Source: Methylophaga sp. | GTDB lineage: Bacteria > Pseudomonadota > Gammaproteobacteria > Nitrosococcales > Methylophagaceae | DNA length: 64,000 nucleotides | Assembly: GCA_020831825.1 (NCBI GenBank) | Contig: JAFIFW010000014.1 | Coordinates: forward strand, 1 to 64,000 | Direction of reading: 5' to 3' | Part shown: positions 8,769 through 17,734 of the stretch, one piece after another | Layout of the letters: every line of letters begins with the position of its first letter | Position numbering within the stretch: position 1 is the stretch's first letter | Notes under the pieces: model-generated | The model's database searches: none | What the model was told of the DNA's origin: nothing | The model's input: the letters and a program-made list of their open reading frames with translations, nothing else | Position numbers and translations under genes: made by a program

Positions 8769-8991
8769 CCTAACTCTGGGGATTGCTGCTAAGTGCTTAA
8801 TCTACATGGACTAGCTGTCTGTTGCTCAAAAAACGAGCAGACCTTTAATAGTGATATATTTCAATGGGTTACATATCATGAAATATGCGTTTTTGCCGCT
8901 GTCATATCGCATTAACACGATGTGAAAATTATGTGAAACAAGTGAATAACTTAAGCGCATTAGCATTATCTGATGCACAAGAAAATAGAAC

Positions 8992-9025
8992 ATCTGGCCT
9001 GAGAGTAGGTACTATCAGGCCAGAT
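8992..9025 (-). terminator. Terminator after clpA
   Basis: A perfect 11-bp stem (ATCTGGCCTGA with its complement) and 12-base loop lies 9 bases past the clpA stop. On the minus strand it is followed by GTTCTATTTTC, a broken T tract. Confidence 0.7.
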
Positions 9026-9034
9026 TGATTGAGC

Positions 9035-11284
9035 TTAGACAGATGCTGTTTCTGTATGAATATCCAGCACCAGCTCGCCATCCTTGAGCGTGACGTTGAC
9101 GTGGCCACCTTCGCTCAAGCGGCCAAACAGCAACTCATCAGCCAACGGACGTTTGATACGTTCCTGAACCAGGCGGGCCATTGGTCTGGCCCCCATTTGC
9201 ACATCATATCCGTGCTCAGCCAGCCATTCTCGCGCAGCATTGTCGATTTCGATGGTGACATGTTTATCCTGGAGTAACATTTCCAGTTCAAGCACCGCCT
9301 TGTCAGCAACACGCAAAATCGCGTCTCGGGTGAGTGGTTTGAACTGAATGATTCCATCCAGTCGATTACGAAACTCTGGCGTGAATGTCCGCTTCAATGC
9401 TTCCATACCATCACTTTGATTGCGTTCACTGGTAAAGCCGATAGAAGCTTTATCCATGTCATGTGCTCCAGCATTGCTGGTCATCACCAAAACAATATGC
9501 CGGAAATCGGCTTTGCGGCCATTGTTATCAGTCAGCGTACCGTGATCCATTACCTGAAGTAGCAGATTGAATACATCAGGATGAGCTTTTTCAATCTCAT
9601 CCAGCAACAACACTGCGTGCGGCTGTTTGATAACAGCATCGGTCAACAGTCCGCCCTGGTCGTAACCAACATAGCCTGGAGGCGCACCTATCAAGCGTGA
9701 AACGGTGTGCGGCTCCATGTATTCGGACATATCAAAGCGAATCAGTTCAACCCCCAGGATATGCGCCAATTGACGCGTCACTTCTGTTTTACCCACCCCG
9801 GTAGGACCAGCAAACAAGAAGGCACCGGTGGGTTTCTCCGGATGCCCTAATCCAGAGCGGGCCATTTTGATCGCTGAACTCAAGGCAGCAATCGCTTCAT
9901 CCTGGCCAAAAATCACATGCTTCAGATTTTGCTCAAGCTTACGCAGATTATCCTTGTCGGCGCTGCTGACCGTTTTTTCCGGAATACGGGCGATTTTCGC
10001 CACAATGGCCTGCACATCATTTACACCGATCATTTTCTTGCGACGGGATTTAGGCAGGATTCGCTGCGCTGCCCCGACTTCGTCCAGAACATCAATGGCC
10101 TTGTCCGGCAAATAACGGTCGTTAATATGGCGTGCGGCCAATTCGGCTGCCTGTTCGATAGCAGCATTTGAGTAACGCACGTTATGATGTTTTTCGAGTC
10201 CAGGTTTGAGGCCTTTAAGGATCTCAATAGTCTCAGCAACGCTGGGTTCTGGCACATCAATCTTCTGGAAGCGTCTTGCCAAAGCGCGATCATGTTCAAA
10301 TATGCCACGATATTCCTGATAGGTGGTTGAACCTATACACTTCAGCTCACCGCTTGCCAGCAGCGGTTTGAGCAAGTTAGCCGCGTCCATGGCACTGTTA
10401 CCCGCACTACCGGCACCAATCACTGTATGGATTTCATCGATAAACAGGATGGATTCCGGTTGTTGCTTGATTTCCTTGAGCAAAGCCTTGAGACGTTTTT
10501 CAAAGTCACCACGGTATTTGGTACCGGCAACTAGAGCCCCCATATCCAAAGAGTAGACCACCGCGTTTTCAAGCACTTCAGGCACATCACCGGAAACAAT
10601 ACGCTTGGCTAAACCTTCAGCCAGTGCTGTTTTACCCACACCTGCCTCACCGACAAACAAAGGATTGTTTTTTCTGCGTCGGCAGAGCACCTGCAGGGTA
10701 CGCTCGATTTCCAGTGCGCGACCAATCAGAGGATCAATCCGCCCCAGTTTTGCTTCGGCATTCAGATTGGTAGCAAATTGTGCCAGTGCGCTTTTACGTT
10801 CAGCGCCCTCTTCATCGGTTTCGACTTTTTCTTCTTTGGTTTCATCAACCACACTCTGCGTTCCGCCATGACTAATGGCATTGACCACATCCAGTCGTGT
10901 CACATCCTGTTTTTGCAGTAAGTAAACCGCTTGTGATTGCTGTTCGGAGAAAATCGATACCAGAACATTGGCACCGGTCACTTCATTGCCTCCGGAGGAT
11001 TGTACATGCATAACTGCGCGCTGCAAGATGCGCTGGAAAGCGAGCGTTGGTTGCGTTTCCCGTTCGGTATCTTCCGGGAGTGTTGGCAGATTATCAGCCA
11101 GAAAATCTGTCAGATCCTGTCGTAACTGAGCAATATCTACTTCACAGGCTTTGAGTACCGCCAGTGCTTGTCCGTTTTCAAGCAGTGCAAGCAGTAAATG
11201 TTCAACAGTCAGAAATTCATGTGCCCGCTGACGTGCATAGTTAAATGCCTGACTCAGGGTTTGTTCAAGTTCTTTACTCAACAT
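9035..11284 (-). CDS. clpA: ATP-dependent Clp protease ATP-binding subunit ClpA
   Basis: The Hsp100 unfoldase that feeds substrates to ClpP, 749 residues, close to E. coli ClpA (758). The ATG at 11284 gives the expected [14 protein letters not shown] start; the open frame extends upstream without homology. In order: double Clp-N repeat (1-140), an acidic linker (about 140-165), AAA domain D1 with Walker A GEAGVGKT and Walker B LFIDEIH, and D2 with GPTGVGKT and [11 protein letters not shown] ClpA-type IGF loop for ClpP docking is visible as IGFTSER. It lies 34 bases after clpS, the adaptor for N-end-rule substrates, in one operon. Confidence 0.96.
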   Translation of the reverse strand: MLSKELEQTLSQAFNYARQRAHEFLTVEHLLLALLENGQALAVLKACEVDIAQLRQDLTDFLADNLPTLPEDTERETQPTLAFQRILQRAVMHVQSSGGNEVTGANVLVSIFSEQQSQAVYLLQKQDVTRLDVVNAISHGGTQSVVDETKEEKVETDEEGAERKSALAQFATNLNAEAKLGRIDPLIGRALEIERTLQVLCRRRKNNPLFVGEAGVGKTALAEGLAKRIVSGDVPEVLENAVVYSLDMGALVAGTKYRGDFEKRLKALLKEIKQQPESILFIDEIHTVIGAGSAGNSAMDAANLLKPLLASGELKCIGSTTYQEYRGIFEHDRALARRFQKIDVPEPSVAETIEILKGLKPGLEKHHNVRYSNAAIEQAAELAARHINDRYLPDKAIDVLDEVGAAQRILPKSRRKKMIGVNDVQAIVAKIARIPEKTVSSADKDNLRKLEQNLKHVIFGQDEAIAALSSAIKMARSGLGHPEKPTGAFLFAGPTGVGKTEVTRQLAHILGVELIRFDMSEYMEPHTVSRLIGAPPGYVGYDQGGLLTDAVIKQPHAVLLLDEIEKAHPDVFNLLLQVMDHGTLTDNNGRKADFRHIVLVMTSNAGAHDMDKASIGFTSERNQSDGMEALKRTFTPEFRNRLDGIIQFKPLTRDAILRVADKAVLELEMLLQDKHVTIEIDNAAREWLAEHGYDVQMGARPMARLVQERIKRPLADELLFGRLSEGGHVNVTLKDGELVLDIHTETASV

Positions 11285-11318
11285 AGCAGTTCCTGCCTGT
11301 GTGTTTGCAGCGCACCCG

Positions 11319-11642
11319 TTACTCCTGCTCCATGGTGCATTGCAGTGGGTGCCCATGATGCTGGGCGTAGCTGTTCACCTGTTCCACTTTGGCTTCAGCG
11401 ATTTCATAAGTAAATATGCCACATAAAGCACTGCCTTCGGTATGGACTTGCAACATAGTGCGTGTGGCCCGCTCGCGCCCCATATCAAAAAGCTTTTCCA
11501 GAACTTCTACGACAAACTCCATCGGCGTGTAGTCGTCGTTAAGCATAATCACCCGATATTTGGGTGGTTGCTTAAGCTCCGGCTTGGATGGCGCTACCAG
11601 GTAATCACTACCTGGCCAGTCACGTTCTCGTTCATCAGTCAT
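11319..11642 (-). CDS. clpS: ClpS adaptor protein
   Basis: This 107-residue adaptor binds ClpA and delivers N-end-rule substrates to ClpAP. The conserved core is visible: YRVIMLNDDYTPMEFVVEVL, followed by the HTEGSALCGIFTYEIAE segment that forms the N-degron pocket and ClpA-binding face. The charged N-terminal extension, needed to modulate ClpA, is present. It begins 9 bases after the grxD stop and precedes clpA, so grxD-clpS-clpA is likely one transcript. Confidence 0.95.
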   Translation of the reverse strand: MTDERERDWPGSDYLVAPSKPELKQPPKYRVIMLNDDYTPMEFVVEVLEKLFDMGRERATRTMLQVHTEGSALCGIFTYEIAEAKVEQVNSYAQHHGHPLQCTMEQE

Positions 11643-11651
11643 TGCTTAATA

Positions 11652-11963
11652 TCAGCTCGCCTGGTCAATCATGGTCTGCAATTCTCCATTTTCATACAGC
11701 TCCATGATGATGTCACAACCGCCAACCAACTCACCTTTGATGTAAAGCTGTGGAAAGGTGGGCCAATTAGCATAACGATGCAAATTTTCACGTACTTCCG
11801 GATCTGCAAGTACATTGACATATGCAAACTCTGAGCCACAAGCGGCAAGGGCTTGGGAAGCTCTGCTGGAAAATCCGCACTGCGGAAATTCAGGGGTGCC
11901 CTTCATAAAAAGAATCACTGAGTTTGATTCGATGGCCTGCTTGATCCGTTCCATAATGTCCAT
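11652..11963 (-). CDS. grxD: Monothiol glutaredoxin, Grx4/GrxD type
   Basis: 103 residues with the monothiol active site CGFS (PQCGFSSRA, residues about 29-32), preceded by the conserved FMKGTP lysine motif. The later WPTFPQLYIKGELVGGCDI segment gives the cis-proline and glutathione-binding region. Such proteins bind a [2Fe-2S] cluster as a glutathione-bridged dimer and work with BolA in iron-sulfur delivery and iron sensing. It heads the clpS-clpA group, an arrangement I do not regard as functionally obvious. Confidence 0.95.
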   Translation of the reverse strand: MDIMERIKQAIESNSVILFMKGTPEFPQCGFSSRASQALAACGSEFAYVNVLADPEVRENLHRYANWPTFPQLYIKGELVGGCDIIMELYENGELQTMIDQAS

Positions 11964-12041
11964 TAATTACTACCTCTAAGAAAAATTTTGTGTGTCGCTT
12001 GTTCAACGACTAGATGGGGTCTACCCCTCACAGCTTCAAGA

Positions 12042-12890
12042 TTACGCCTGACTGAAATTCAGATGCAAGAGTCCTAATACACCTTCCAGACCGCAATGAT
12101 TCAGCACTGTGCTTGCCTGTTGCTGGACTTTGGGTTTGGCATGATAGGCAATACTCAGTCCGGCCTCAGCCATCATCAACAAGTCATTGGCACCATCACC
12201 CATTGCCAGCGCCTGCGAGGGTGGAATATCTAATGCATCACACTGCCTGAGTAGAAACTGTGCCTTTGACTCAGCGCCGCAGACATCCCCCACCACTTCC
12301 CCGGTTAATTTGCCGTCTTGTTCTGCCAGCACATTAGCCATTGTGTAATCAAGCCCAAGTCGATGTTGCAGCCGCTCGGTGAAGAAAGTAAATCCGCCCG
12401 AAACCAAGGCAGTTTTGATGTTGTGGCTTTTCAGCGTGCTTATCATCAGCTCAGCGCCCGGGTTCAGTTTGAGTCTCTGCTGATAAACCTGCTCCAACAC
12501 AGACACAGGCAACCCCTTGAGCAAGGACACCCGGCTTCGCAACGAAGTTTCAAAATCGATTTCCCCGCGCATTGCTGATTCGGTGATTTCTGAGACTTGT
12601 GGTTTGAGGTTCATGAAATCTGCAATTTCATCAATGCACTCGATACTGATCAGCGTCGAGTCCATATCCATCACCAGCAACTTGGCCTGATTGGCCAGAA
12701 AATCACCCGGTAGCACGTTGATATCGAAACTGTACTCCTGCCGGAGTGCATCCAAATCAAGCATGTTTGCACTGTCGAAGTGCAAAACGACAAAATTTTC
12801 GAAAGCTTTAACTTCGGCAGCCAATTGACGGGCAATTGCTTCGCCGGCATGTACCGTCAGGCCGGCTCCCTGTAATACCATTGTGTTCAT
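12042..12890 (-). CDS. serB: Phosphoserine phosphatase
   Basis: A HAD-family hydrolase catalysing the last step of serine synthesis. The nucleophile motif is DMDSTLI (residues about 94-100), with substrate-specificity ECIDEIAD after it, then SGGF (motif II) and the GDGANDLLMMAEAGLSIAYHAKP metal and cap region. About 282 residues from the ATG at 12890; the N-terminal 85 residues are shorter and more divergent than in E. coli SerB (322 residues), a reduced ACT-like domain. A start at the ATG at 12881 is possible. It is preceded by the ppa terminator, so it has its own promoter. Confidence 0.93.
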   Translation of the reverse strand: MNTMVLQGAGLTVHAGEAIARQLAAEVKAFENFVVLHFDSANMLDLDALRQEYSFDINVLPGDFLANQAKLLVMDMDSTLISIECIDEIADFMNLKPQVSEITESAMRGEIDFETSLRSRVSLLKGLPVSVLEQVYQQRLKLNPGAELMISTLKSHNIKTALVSGGFTFFTERLQHRLGLDYTMANVLAEQDGKLTGEVVGDVCGAESKAQFLLRQCDALDIPPSQALAMGDGANDLLMMAEAGLSIAYHAKPKVQQQASTVLNHCGLEGVLGLLHLNFSQA

Positions 12891-12911
12891 AGATTCTGCC
12901 TGCAAATAAAA

Positions 12912-12946
12912 CTTCGGCGAGTCTGAAAAGCTTCAGCTCGCCGAAA
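12912..12946 (-). terminator. Intrinsic terminator after ppa
   Basis: On the minus strand TTCGGCGAG-CTGAA pairs with TTCAG-A-CTCGCCGAA (one bulge), immediately followed by GTTTTATTT. It lies about 60 bases beyond the ppa stop. Confidence 0.85.
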
Positions 12947-13007
12947 CAATAGGCCTGATGGCCACAGGGTCTGTTGACCGCTGAATAGTAGTATCCGCTG
13001 CAGAATA

Positions 13008-13538
13008 TTACTTGGCAGCTTTTTGATTGTAGCGCTCGATACTGGAAGTGATCTCGTTTTTGGCGGCAGCAGCATCCAGCCAACCATCAACTTTGACCCA
13101 TTTGTTTTTTTCCAGATCCTTGTAGTGCTCAAAGAAGTGCGTCAGTTGATTTAACAGGTAGGCTGGCAGATCTTTGACATCCTGCACTGCTTCGTACATT
13201 GGGTCATGTGGCACTGCGACAACCTTGGCATCTTCACCTTTTTCATCGGTCATTTGCAGCATGCCCACAGGTCTGCATTGCACCACGCAACCACTGATCA
13301 AGGGATATGGCGTCACTACCAGGACGTCCACCGGGTCACCATCGTCAGACAGCGTTTGAGGTACATAACCATAGTTGCATGGATAAAACATAGCGGTGTT
13401 CATGAAACGGTCCACAAACAATGCGCCGGTTTCCTTGTCGACTTCATATTTGACAGGATCGGCATTGGCGGGAATTTCGATGATCACATTGATATCATCG
13501 GGGACGCTGCTTCCTGGGCCTACGCGGTCAAGATTCAT
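13008..13538 (-). CDS. ppa: Inorganic pyrophosphatase (family I)
   Basis: The soluble family I enzyme of 176 residues, which hydrolyses pyrophosphate and pulls biosynthetic reactions forward. The metal-binding signature [10 protein letters not shown] is present, as are the upstream YEVDKETG with the catalytic lysine and CNYGYVPQT. Length equals that of E. coli Ppa. It is monocistronic, between a strong terminator and the TauE/SafE gene. Confidence 0.96.
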   Translation of the reverse strand: MNLDRVGPGSSVPDDINVIIEIPANADPVKYEVDKETGALFVDRFMNTAMFYPCNYGYVPQTLSDDGDPVDVLVVTPYPLISGCVVQCRPVGMLQMTDEKGEDAKVVAVPHDPMYEAVQDVKDLPAYLLNQLTHFFEHYKDLEKNKWVKVDGWLDAAAAKNEITSSIERYNQKAAK

Positions 13539-13622
13539 GTTGTTACTGCTCCAATTAGGACGTGAATAAATCGCTAGATTATAAAAGAATTCAAGCTCGG
13601 ATTAAACTTGTGACAATGTCGT

Positions 13623-14417
13623 TTAACGTAAAAAGAAGTAGAGGGCCACGCATAACAGGACGGCTGAAAAAATTCGTTTCAACACGCTTGATGGCAGCTG
13701 TTTCGCAAGTTTTGCCCCCAATGGCGCAAACAGCACACTGGTAGAAATAATTCCCAACACCGCAGGCCAATGAATCAAACCTGCCGTCCAGCCAGTCTCT
13801 CGCAAGGCGCTGACGGGCGCAAACAACATAAAACCAATACCGCCCGCCACGGCAATCGGAAAACCACAAGCAGCCGCTGTACCCACTGCCTGCTGCATAG
13901 CTCTGCTGGCAGTCACCAGATAAGGCACAATCAATGTTCCGCCACCGATTCCGACCAGGGCTGAAAGTGTTCCGGTAAACACGCCATATAGTGAAGACGG
14001 CAACCAATTCAGCAGGCTCTTGTATGTGACATCGAGAGATGGCAACCACAATCTGGCGGCCATCATCAAAGCGAAGCAGGCGAAAAATGTCTCCATCGCT
14101 CCGGCACTGAGGTTAATCGCCAACAACGCGCCGCCAACGGCTCCAAGCATCAGCCCCGGCAGCAGTTTGCCAAAATCTGGCCAGATCACATTGCCATAAC
14201 GATGATGAGCCGTAATCGAAGAAACTGAAGTCACCACAATCGTCATCAGTGAAGTGGCAACCGCCATGTGGATAATAAATGCCTCTGGCATTCCCTGACG
14301 AGCGAACAGCCATACCAATACCGGTACGATAATCAAGCCGCCGCCGAGCCCGAGCAGGCCAGCTATCGTTCCAGCAACGATACCCACCGCGGCGTAGCTC
14401 AACAGTTCCATCAGCAC
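13623..14417 (-). CDS. TauE/SafE family permease
   Basis: 264 residues with about eight membrane helices in two repeats, each starting with a glycine-rich helix (GIVAGTIAGLLGLGGGLIIVP and GVFTGTLSALVGIGGGTLIVP), the mark of the TauE/SafE (DUF81) family. Members export sulfite, sulfoacetate or related anions, or are of unknown substrate. A GTG at 14417, 9 bases after GGAGG, is the best start; the ATG at 14411 is the alternative. No sulfonate or sulfite gene is adjacent, so the substrate is open, though the sulfate operon lies 10 kb away. Confidence 0.88.
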   Translation of the reverse strand: MLMELLSYAAVGIVAGTIAGLLGLGGGLIIVPVLVWLFARQGMPEAFIIHMAVATSLMTIVVTSVSSITAHHRYGNVIWPDFGKLLPGLMLGAVGGALLAINLSAGAMETFFACFALMMAARLWLPSLDVTYKSLLNWLPSSLYGVFTGTLSALVGIGGGTLIVPYLVTASRAMQQAVGTAAACGFPIAVAGGIGFMLFAPVSALRETGWTAGLIHWPAVLGIISTSVLFAPLGAKLAKQLPSSVLKRIFSAVLLCVALYFFLR

Positions 14418-14592
14418 AAATTGTTTCCTCCGGTTTGGCTATGCAGGCATGCTTTACACAGTTTTGCCCGGCAAGTATAAGTTTTGCCAAGCTTCCAGGG
14501 TCTGCTTGTCATTCTTAGTCCCCGGTGATTCAGGCCGCCCATGATACACGTCTGTCGGCTATGAAAAATTTCATCAACCAGGTCATCCATTA

Positions 14593-15912
14593 ATGAGACA
14601 CGGGATTCAACCGTCAATAAACCATCGTAGTGTTTGGCAGATTGCCCTGCCGATGGTCATTGCCAATATCTCAACACCCCTGTTGGGCGTGGTTGATACG
14701 GCTGTGGTTGGCCATCTTGATGATCCGCATTACCTGGGGGCTGTCGCCATTGGCAGCATGATCTTTACTTTTCTGTTCTGGAGTTTTGGATTTCTGCGCA
14801 TGGCGACCACAGGACTGACTTCTCAAGCACATGGCGCAGAGGATCAACTTCGTATTCAGTCGGTATTGTGGCAATCAATGATGCTGGCGACGCTCATCGC
14901 ACTAATACTGCTTTGTTTACAGTGGCCAGTTGCACAACTGGCGTTTGCCCTTATCGACAGCAGTGACCAAGTGGCGTTGTATGCCAGATATTATTTCGAT
15001 ATCAGAATCTGGAGCGCACCAGCGACACTGCTCAACTATGCCATTATCGGCTGGCTGATTGGCCGGGAAGCCGCGCGCTCGGCATTGTGGCTGGTACTAG
15101 TCATTAATCTTACCAATATTGTGTTTGACCTGTTGCTGGTGTACTGGCTGGGCATGAAAACCGATGGAGTGGCACTGGCCTCAGTCATTGCCGAGTACAC
15201 CGGCTTGGCCGTAGCGCTGGTGATTCTCAAGAGACACGGCATCATATTGCCCGGCTATGGCCTGCTGGTGAATACCTGGCAGTCATTGGCTGATTTTCGC
15301 GCTTTTAGCATTCACGGCAACTTATTACTCCGAACCCTGTGTTTAATCTTCAGCTTTGCCTTCTTCACCACTCAAGGTGCCCGACAAGGAGATGTTGTAC
15401 TGGCGGCAAATGCTGTCCTGCTCAACTTCATCACCTTCATGGCCTTTGTGCTGGATGGTTTTGCCAACGCCACTGAGGTATTGACTGGCAAGGCCATCGG
15501 TAGAAAAAACCGCCATCAGATGATCGAAGCGCTACTGTTAAGTGGTTTCTGGGCAGTGTTGATGGCGGTGTTGTTCAGTGTGATTTACAGCCTGTTTGGC
15601 ATGCAGATTATCGGCCTGTTAACCAGTATCGATAGTGTGATGGAAACGGCTCAAACATATCTGATTTGGTTGATCATTGCGCCACTGTTGGCAGTATGGA
15701 CCTATCTGTTTGATGGACTGTTTGTTGGCGCGACACGAGGTCGTGAAATGCGCAACACCATGCTGGCCGCGACCTTGCTTTGCTATCTGCCTGCCTGGTA
15801 TCTGCTGCAATCGTTGGGCAATGATGGCTTGTGGCTGGCCTTATTGATCTTTCTGGCATCCAGAGGGTTGATTCAGGCGCTCTACCTCAAACGCATCTTC
15901 AACAGCATTTAA
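14593..15912 (+). CDS. MATE-family efflux transporter, DinF-like
   Basis: 439 residues with 12 predicted membrane helices. The first helix (LPMVIANISTPLLGVVDTAVVGHL) and FLRMATTGLTSQAHG match the DinF branch of MATE antiporters rather than NorM. MATE proteins extrude cationic drugs or metabolites using Na+ or H+ gradients. In E. coli dinF sits beside lexA and is SOS-induced; here it stands alone, divergent from the TauE/SafE gene, with a 175-base spacer that contains no other gene. I see no clear LexA box upstream. Confidence 0.88.
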   Translation: MRHGIQPSINHRSVWQIALPMVIANISTPLLGVVDTAVVGHLDDPHYLGAVAIGSMIFTFLFWSFGFLRMATTGLTSQAHGAEDQLRIQSVLWQSMMLATLIALILLCLQWPVAQLAFALIDSSDQVALYARYYFDIRIWSAPATLLNYAIIGWLIGREAARSALWLVLVINLTNIVFDLLLVYWLGMKTDGVALASVIAEYTGLAVALVILKRHGIILPGYGLLVNTWQSLADFRAFSIHGNLLLRTLCLIFSFAFFTTQGARQGDVVLAANAVLLNFITFMAFVLDGFANATEVLTGKAIGRKNRHQMIEALLLSGFWAVLMAVLFSVIYSLFGMQIIGLLTSIDSVMETAQTYLIWLIIAPLLAVWTYLFDGLFVGATRGREMRNTMLAATLLCYLPAWYLLQSLGNDGLWLALLIFLASRGLIQALYLKRIFNSI

Positions 15913-15955
15913 TCAACATCTAGAAGTTTTTTGGACAGTCTGCAGGCCATTCGAC

Positions 15956-16807
15956 TCAGCCACTGGCATTGCCAGTATTTTTACCCAGTGTGTAGGTCAC
16001 GACTTGCTTTTTGATCGGGCAAACGAACTCCAGACGACACGCTTTAAGTTGCAAGCCACGCTGGTCTGCACTTGCATAGCGAGCATCACCAACCACCGGT
16101 AAGCCCAACGAGGCGCAGTGTTTGCGGATCTGGTGCTTGCGACCTGTCTCTATGGAAACCTCAAGTAGAGACTCCTGACGCTCAACGTCAAAGTGTTTCA
16201 GCGTCAGATGGCTGACAGCCTGCTTGCCATCAATTGGCAGATCCACAGTGACCTGCTGCTGCCCTGTCGTTTCACTAAAATTGCCTGCAACCAACACTTC
16301 ATAACGTTTGCTAACGCGATGGTCCTGAAACATTGCGGATAATTGCGCAGCCACTTGCGGTTGATGTGCTACCAGCATCAAGCCACACGCCTCACGATCC
16401 AATCGATGCACCAGAAAGACCCGGCGTTTTTGCTGAAAGTATTGCTCGACCAGACGCAACAAACTGCAATGATCACCCCAGATACTGCCCTGTGACAGCA
16501 GCATGGATGGTTTGTACCAAACACTGTAACCCTGACTATCGGCAATCAGTGAGGGTTTAGGTGGCACCAAGGCCAACAGATGCGGGTCAAAACATAATCG
16601 AAGCTTGTCACCGGGCACGGGCATGAATTTAACTCGGCGCAGGCGTTGAGTCTTTTTACCACGAGATAACCAGACGGCGCCCTTGTTCATGGCATCCTTG
16701 ATTTTTTGCCTGGAAACACCTGATTCGCTGGTCAGTATTTCCAGAGCAGACAGGCCTGGCGTCGTCACCGAAACGTGACAATCAACAGAGGTGGGTTTGA
16801 CAGACAT
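15956..16807 (-). CDS. RluA-family pseudouridine synthase
   Basis: About 283 residues from the ATG at 16807. An S4-like N-terminal domain (residues 10-70) is followed by the catalytic domain. The catalytic aspartate lies in HRLDREACGL, where most family members have HRLDxxTSGL; the aspartate and arginine are kept. GRKHQIRKHCASLGLPVVGDARY is the conserved second motif. It isomerises uridine in ribosomal or transfer RNA; the exact target cannot be assigned. It converges with the MATE gene and no terminator is visible in the 43-base gap. Confidence 0.88.
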   Translation of the reverse strand: MSVKPTSVDCHVSVTTPGLSALEILTSESGVSRQKIKDAMNKGAVWLSRGKKTQRLRRVKFMPVPGDKLRLCFDPHLLALVPPKPSLIADSQGYSVWYKPSMLLSQGSIWGDHCSLLRLVEQYFQQKRRVFLVHRLDREACGLMLVAHQPQVAAQLSAMFQDHRVSKRYEVLVAGNFSETTGQQQVTVDLPIDGKQAVSHLTLKHFDVERQESLLEVSIETGRKHQIRKHCASLGLPVVGDARYASADQRGLQLKACRLEFVCPIKKQVVTYTLGKNTGNASG

Positions 16808-16861
16808 TTTCTGTAGCAGCGCTTTGACGTAGAATTGGGCTTTTATACATGGGGGCAATAA

Positions 16862-17317
16862 ATGTCATCAGCTTATCTCATGCGAACGATTGTCTCCACA
16901 CTGCTGTTAGTTCCTGCACTGGCAATAGCTGATATCTATCGCTGGACGGATGATGACGGCACCATCAGTTACAGCCAGACAGCGCCGGCAGATCGACCGT
17001 CAGAACAAGTCATCACGCCACCGCCGCCACCGCTGGATGAAAATGCTGTCCGGGAAATTCGTCAGTTAATCCAGTCACAGCGTGAAAGCAGTCTGGCACG
17101 CGAACAACAACGCAGCGAACAGCAACAAGCTGAGCAAATTCGCCAGCAACGTCAGGAAAACTGTCGTATTGCCAAAGAAAACCTGCAACTGTTCCAGGAT
17201 AATCCCAACCGGCGGTTTATGGACAGCGATGGCAGTTTTCAGCGACTTTCCGAAGAACAGCGCCAGCAGCGCATGATCGATCTTCAACAGCAAGTAGATA
17301 GTCTTTGCCAACCCTGA
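16862..17317 (+). CDS. DUF4124-domain secreted protein
   Basis: 151 residues. After a signal peptide (cleavage near AIA) comes a DUF4124 module, DIYRWTDDDGTISYSQTAPAD, then a proline run and a Gln/Arg-rich helical segment likely to be coiled-coil (residues 60-110). DUF4124 proteins are periplasmic and mostly uncharacterised. The ATG at 16862 or an internal one (MRTIV, 16880) could start it. It precedes the MIF-like gene by 13 bases, so the two share a transcript. Confidence 0.8.
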   Translation: MSSAYLMRTIVSTLLLVPALAIADIYRWTDDDGTISYSQTAPADRPSEQVITPPPPPLDENAVREIRQLIQSQRESSLAREQQRSEQQQAEQIRQQRQENCRIAKENLQLFQDNPNRRFMDSDGSFQRLSEEQRQQRMIDLQQQVDSLCQP

Positions 17318-17330
17318 AAAGGAGCACGCC

Positions 17331-17666
17331 ATGCCCTATTTAAATATCGTGACCAATCAAACTGTCGACAACCGGACAGATTTTCTTAAAACCGCCAGCA
17401 AAACGGTTGCCCAAGCATCAGGCAAACCTGAAAACTATGTCCTGGTTGCCCTTGAAGCCAAAGCCGACATGCTGTTTGGCGGTAGTGATGCGCCGGCCGC
17501 ATTTCTGGACTATCGCGCACTGGGTTTACCCGGTAATCGCCAGGCATTTTCTGATACCTTGTGCAGCCTTATCAGCGAACAGCTGGGCATTCAAGGTGAT
17601 CGCATCTACATCAGCATGACAGACTCTGAACGACAGAACTGGGGCTGGAATCACAGCACCTTCTGA
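17331..17666 (+). CDS. MIF-like tautomerase-superfamily protein
   Basis: 111 residues starting [10 protein letters not shown], with the N-terminal proline (after Met removal) that acts as catalytic base in the tautomerase superfamily. The pattern [13 protein letters not shown] and the C-terminal [22 protein letters not shown] match bacterial homologues of macrophage migration inhibitory factor. The natural substrate is unknown; phenylpyruvate tautomerisation is the usual assay reaction. A good AGGAG lies just before the ATG, and a strong terminator follows directly. Confidence 0.9.
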   Translation: MPYLNIVTNQTVDNRTDFLKTASKTVAQASGKPENYVLVALEAKADMLFGGSDAPAAFLDYRALGLPGNRQAFSDTLCSLISEQLGIQGDRIYISMTDSERQNWGWNHSTF

Positions 17667-17670
17667 TACA

Positions 17671-17700
17671 CACCGCCGGCTTACCGGCGGTTTTACTTTT
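17671..17700 (+). terminator. Intrinsic terminator after the MIF-like gene
   Basis: CCGCCGG and CCGGCGG form a perfect 7-bp GC stem with loop CTTA, followed by TTTTACTTTT. It ends the DUF4124-MIF transcript just before proS. Confidence 0.9.
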
Positions 17701-17734
17701 GCAATTATTGTTTATTCGGGACAACGACACTTCC

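Larger units (their letters stand above)
8208..8991. other. Gene-free AT-rich intergenic tract
   Basis: No credible coding frame is found on either strand between the btuB promoter and the clpA terminator. The tract holds a GC-rich hairpin (8270-8291), a long direct repeat with DnaA boxes (8431-8464 and 8735-8768), a short palindrome TGCTCAAATTGAGCA (8509-8523) and an inverted repeat ATATTTCA/TGAAATAT (8856-8863, 8879-8886). It is the only stretch over 300 bases in the window without a gene. Confidence 0.8.

Noticed and set aside
8400..8770. Chromosomal origin of replication
   Set aside because: Only two perfect DnaA boxes, no dnaA/dnaN/gidA/rpmH context and no switch in gene strand here. 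Kept as a finding for a DnaA-binding site, not as an origin.
14418..14592. tRNA or small RNA gene between the permease and MATE genes
   Set aside because: No cloverleaf or T-loop sequence could be found; it is an ordinary divergent promoter region.
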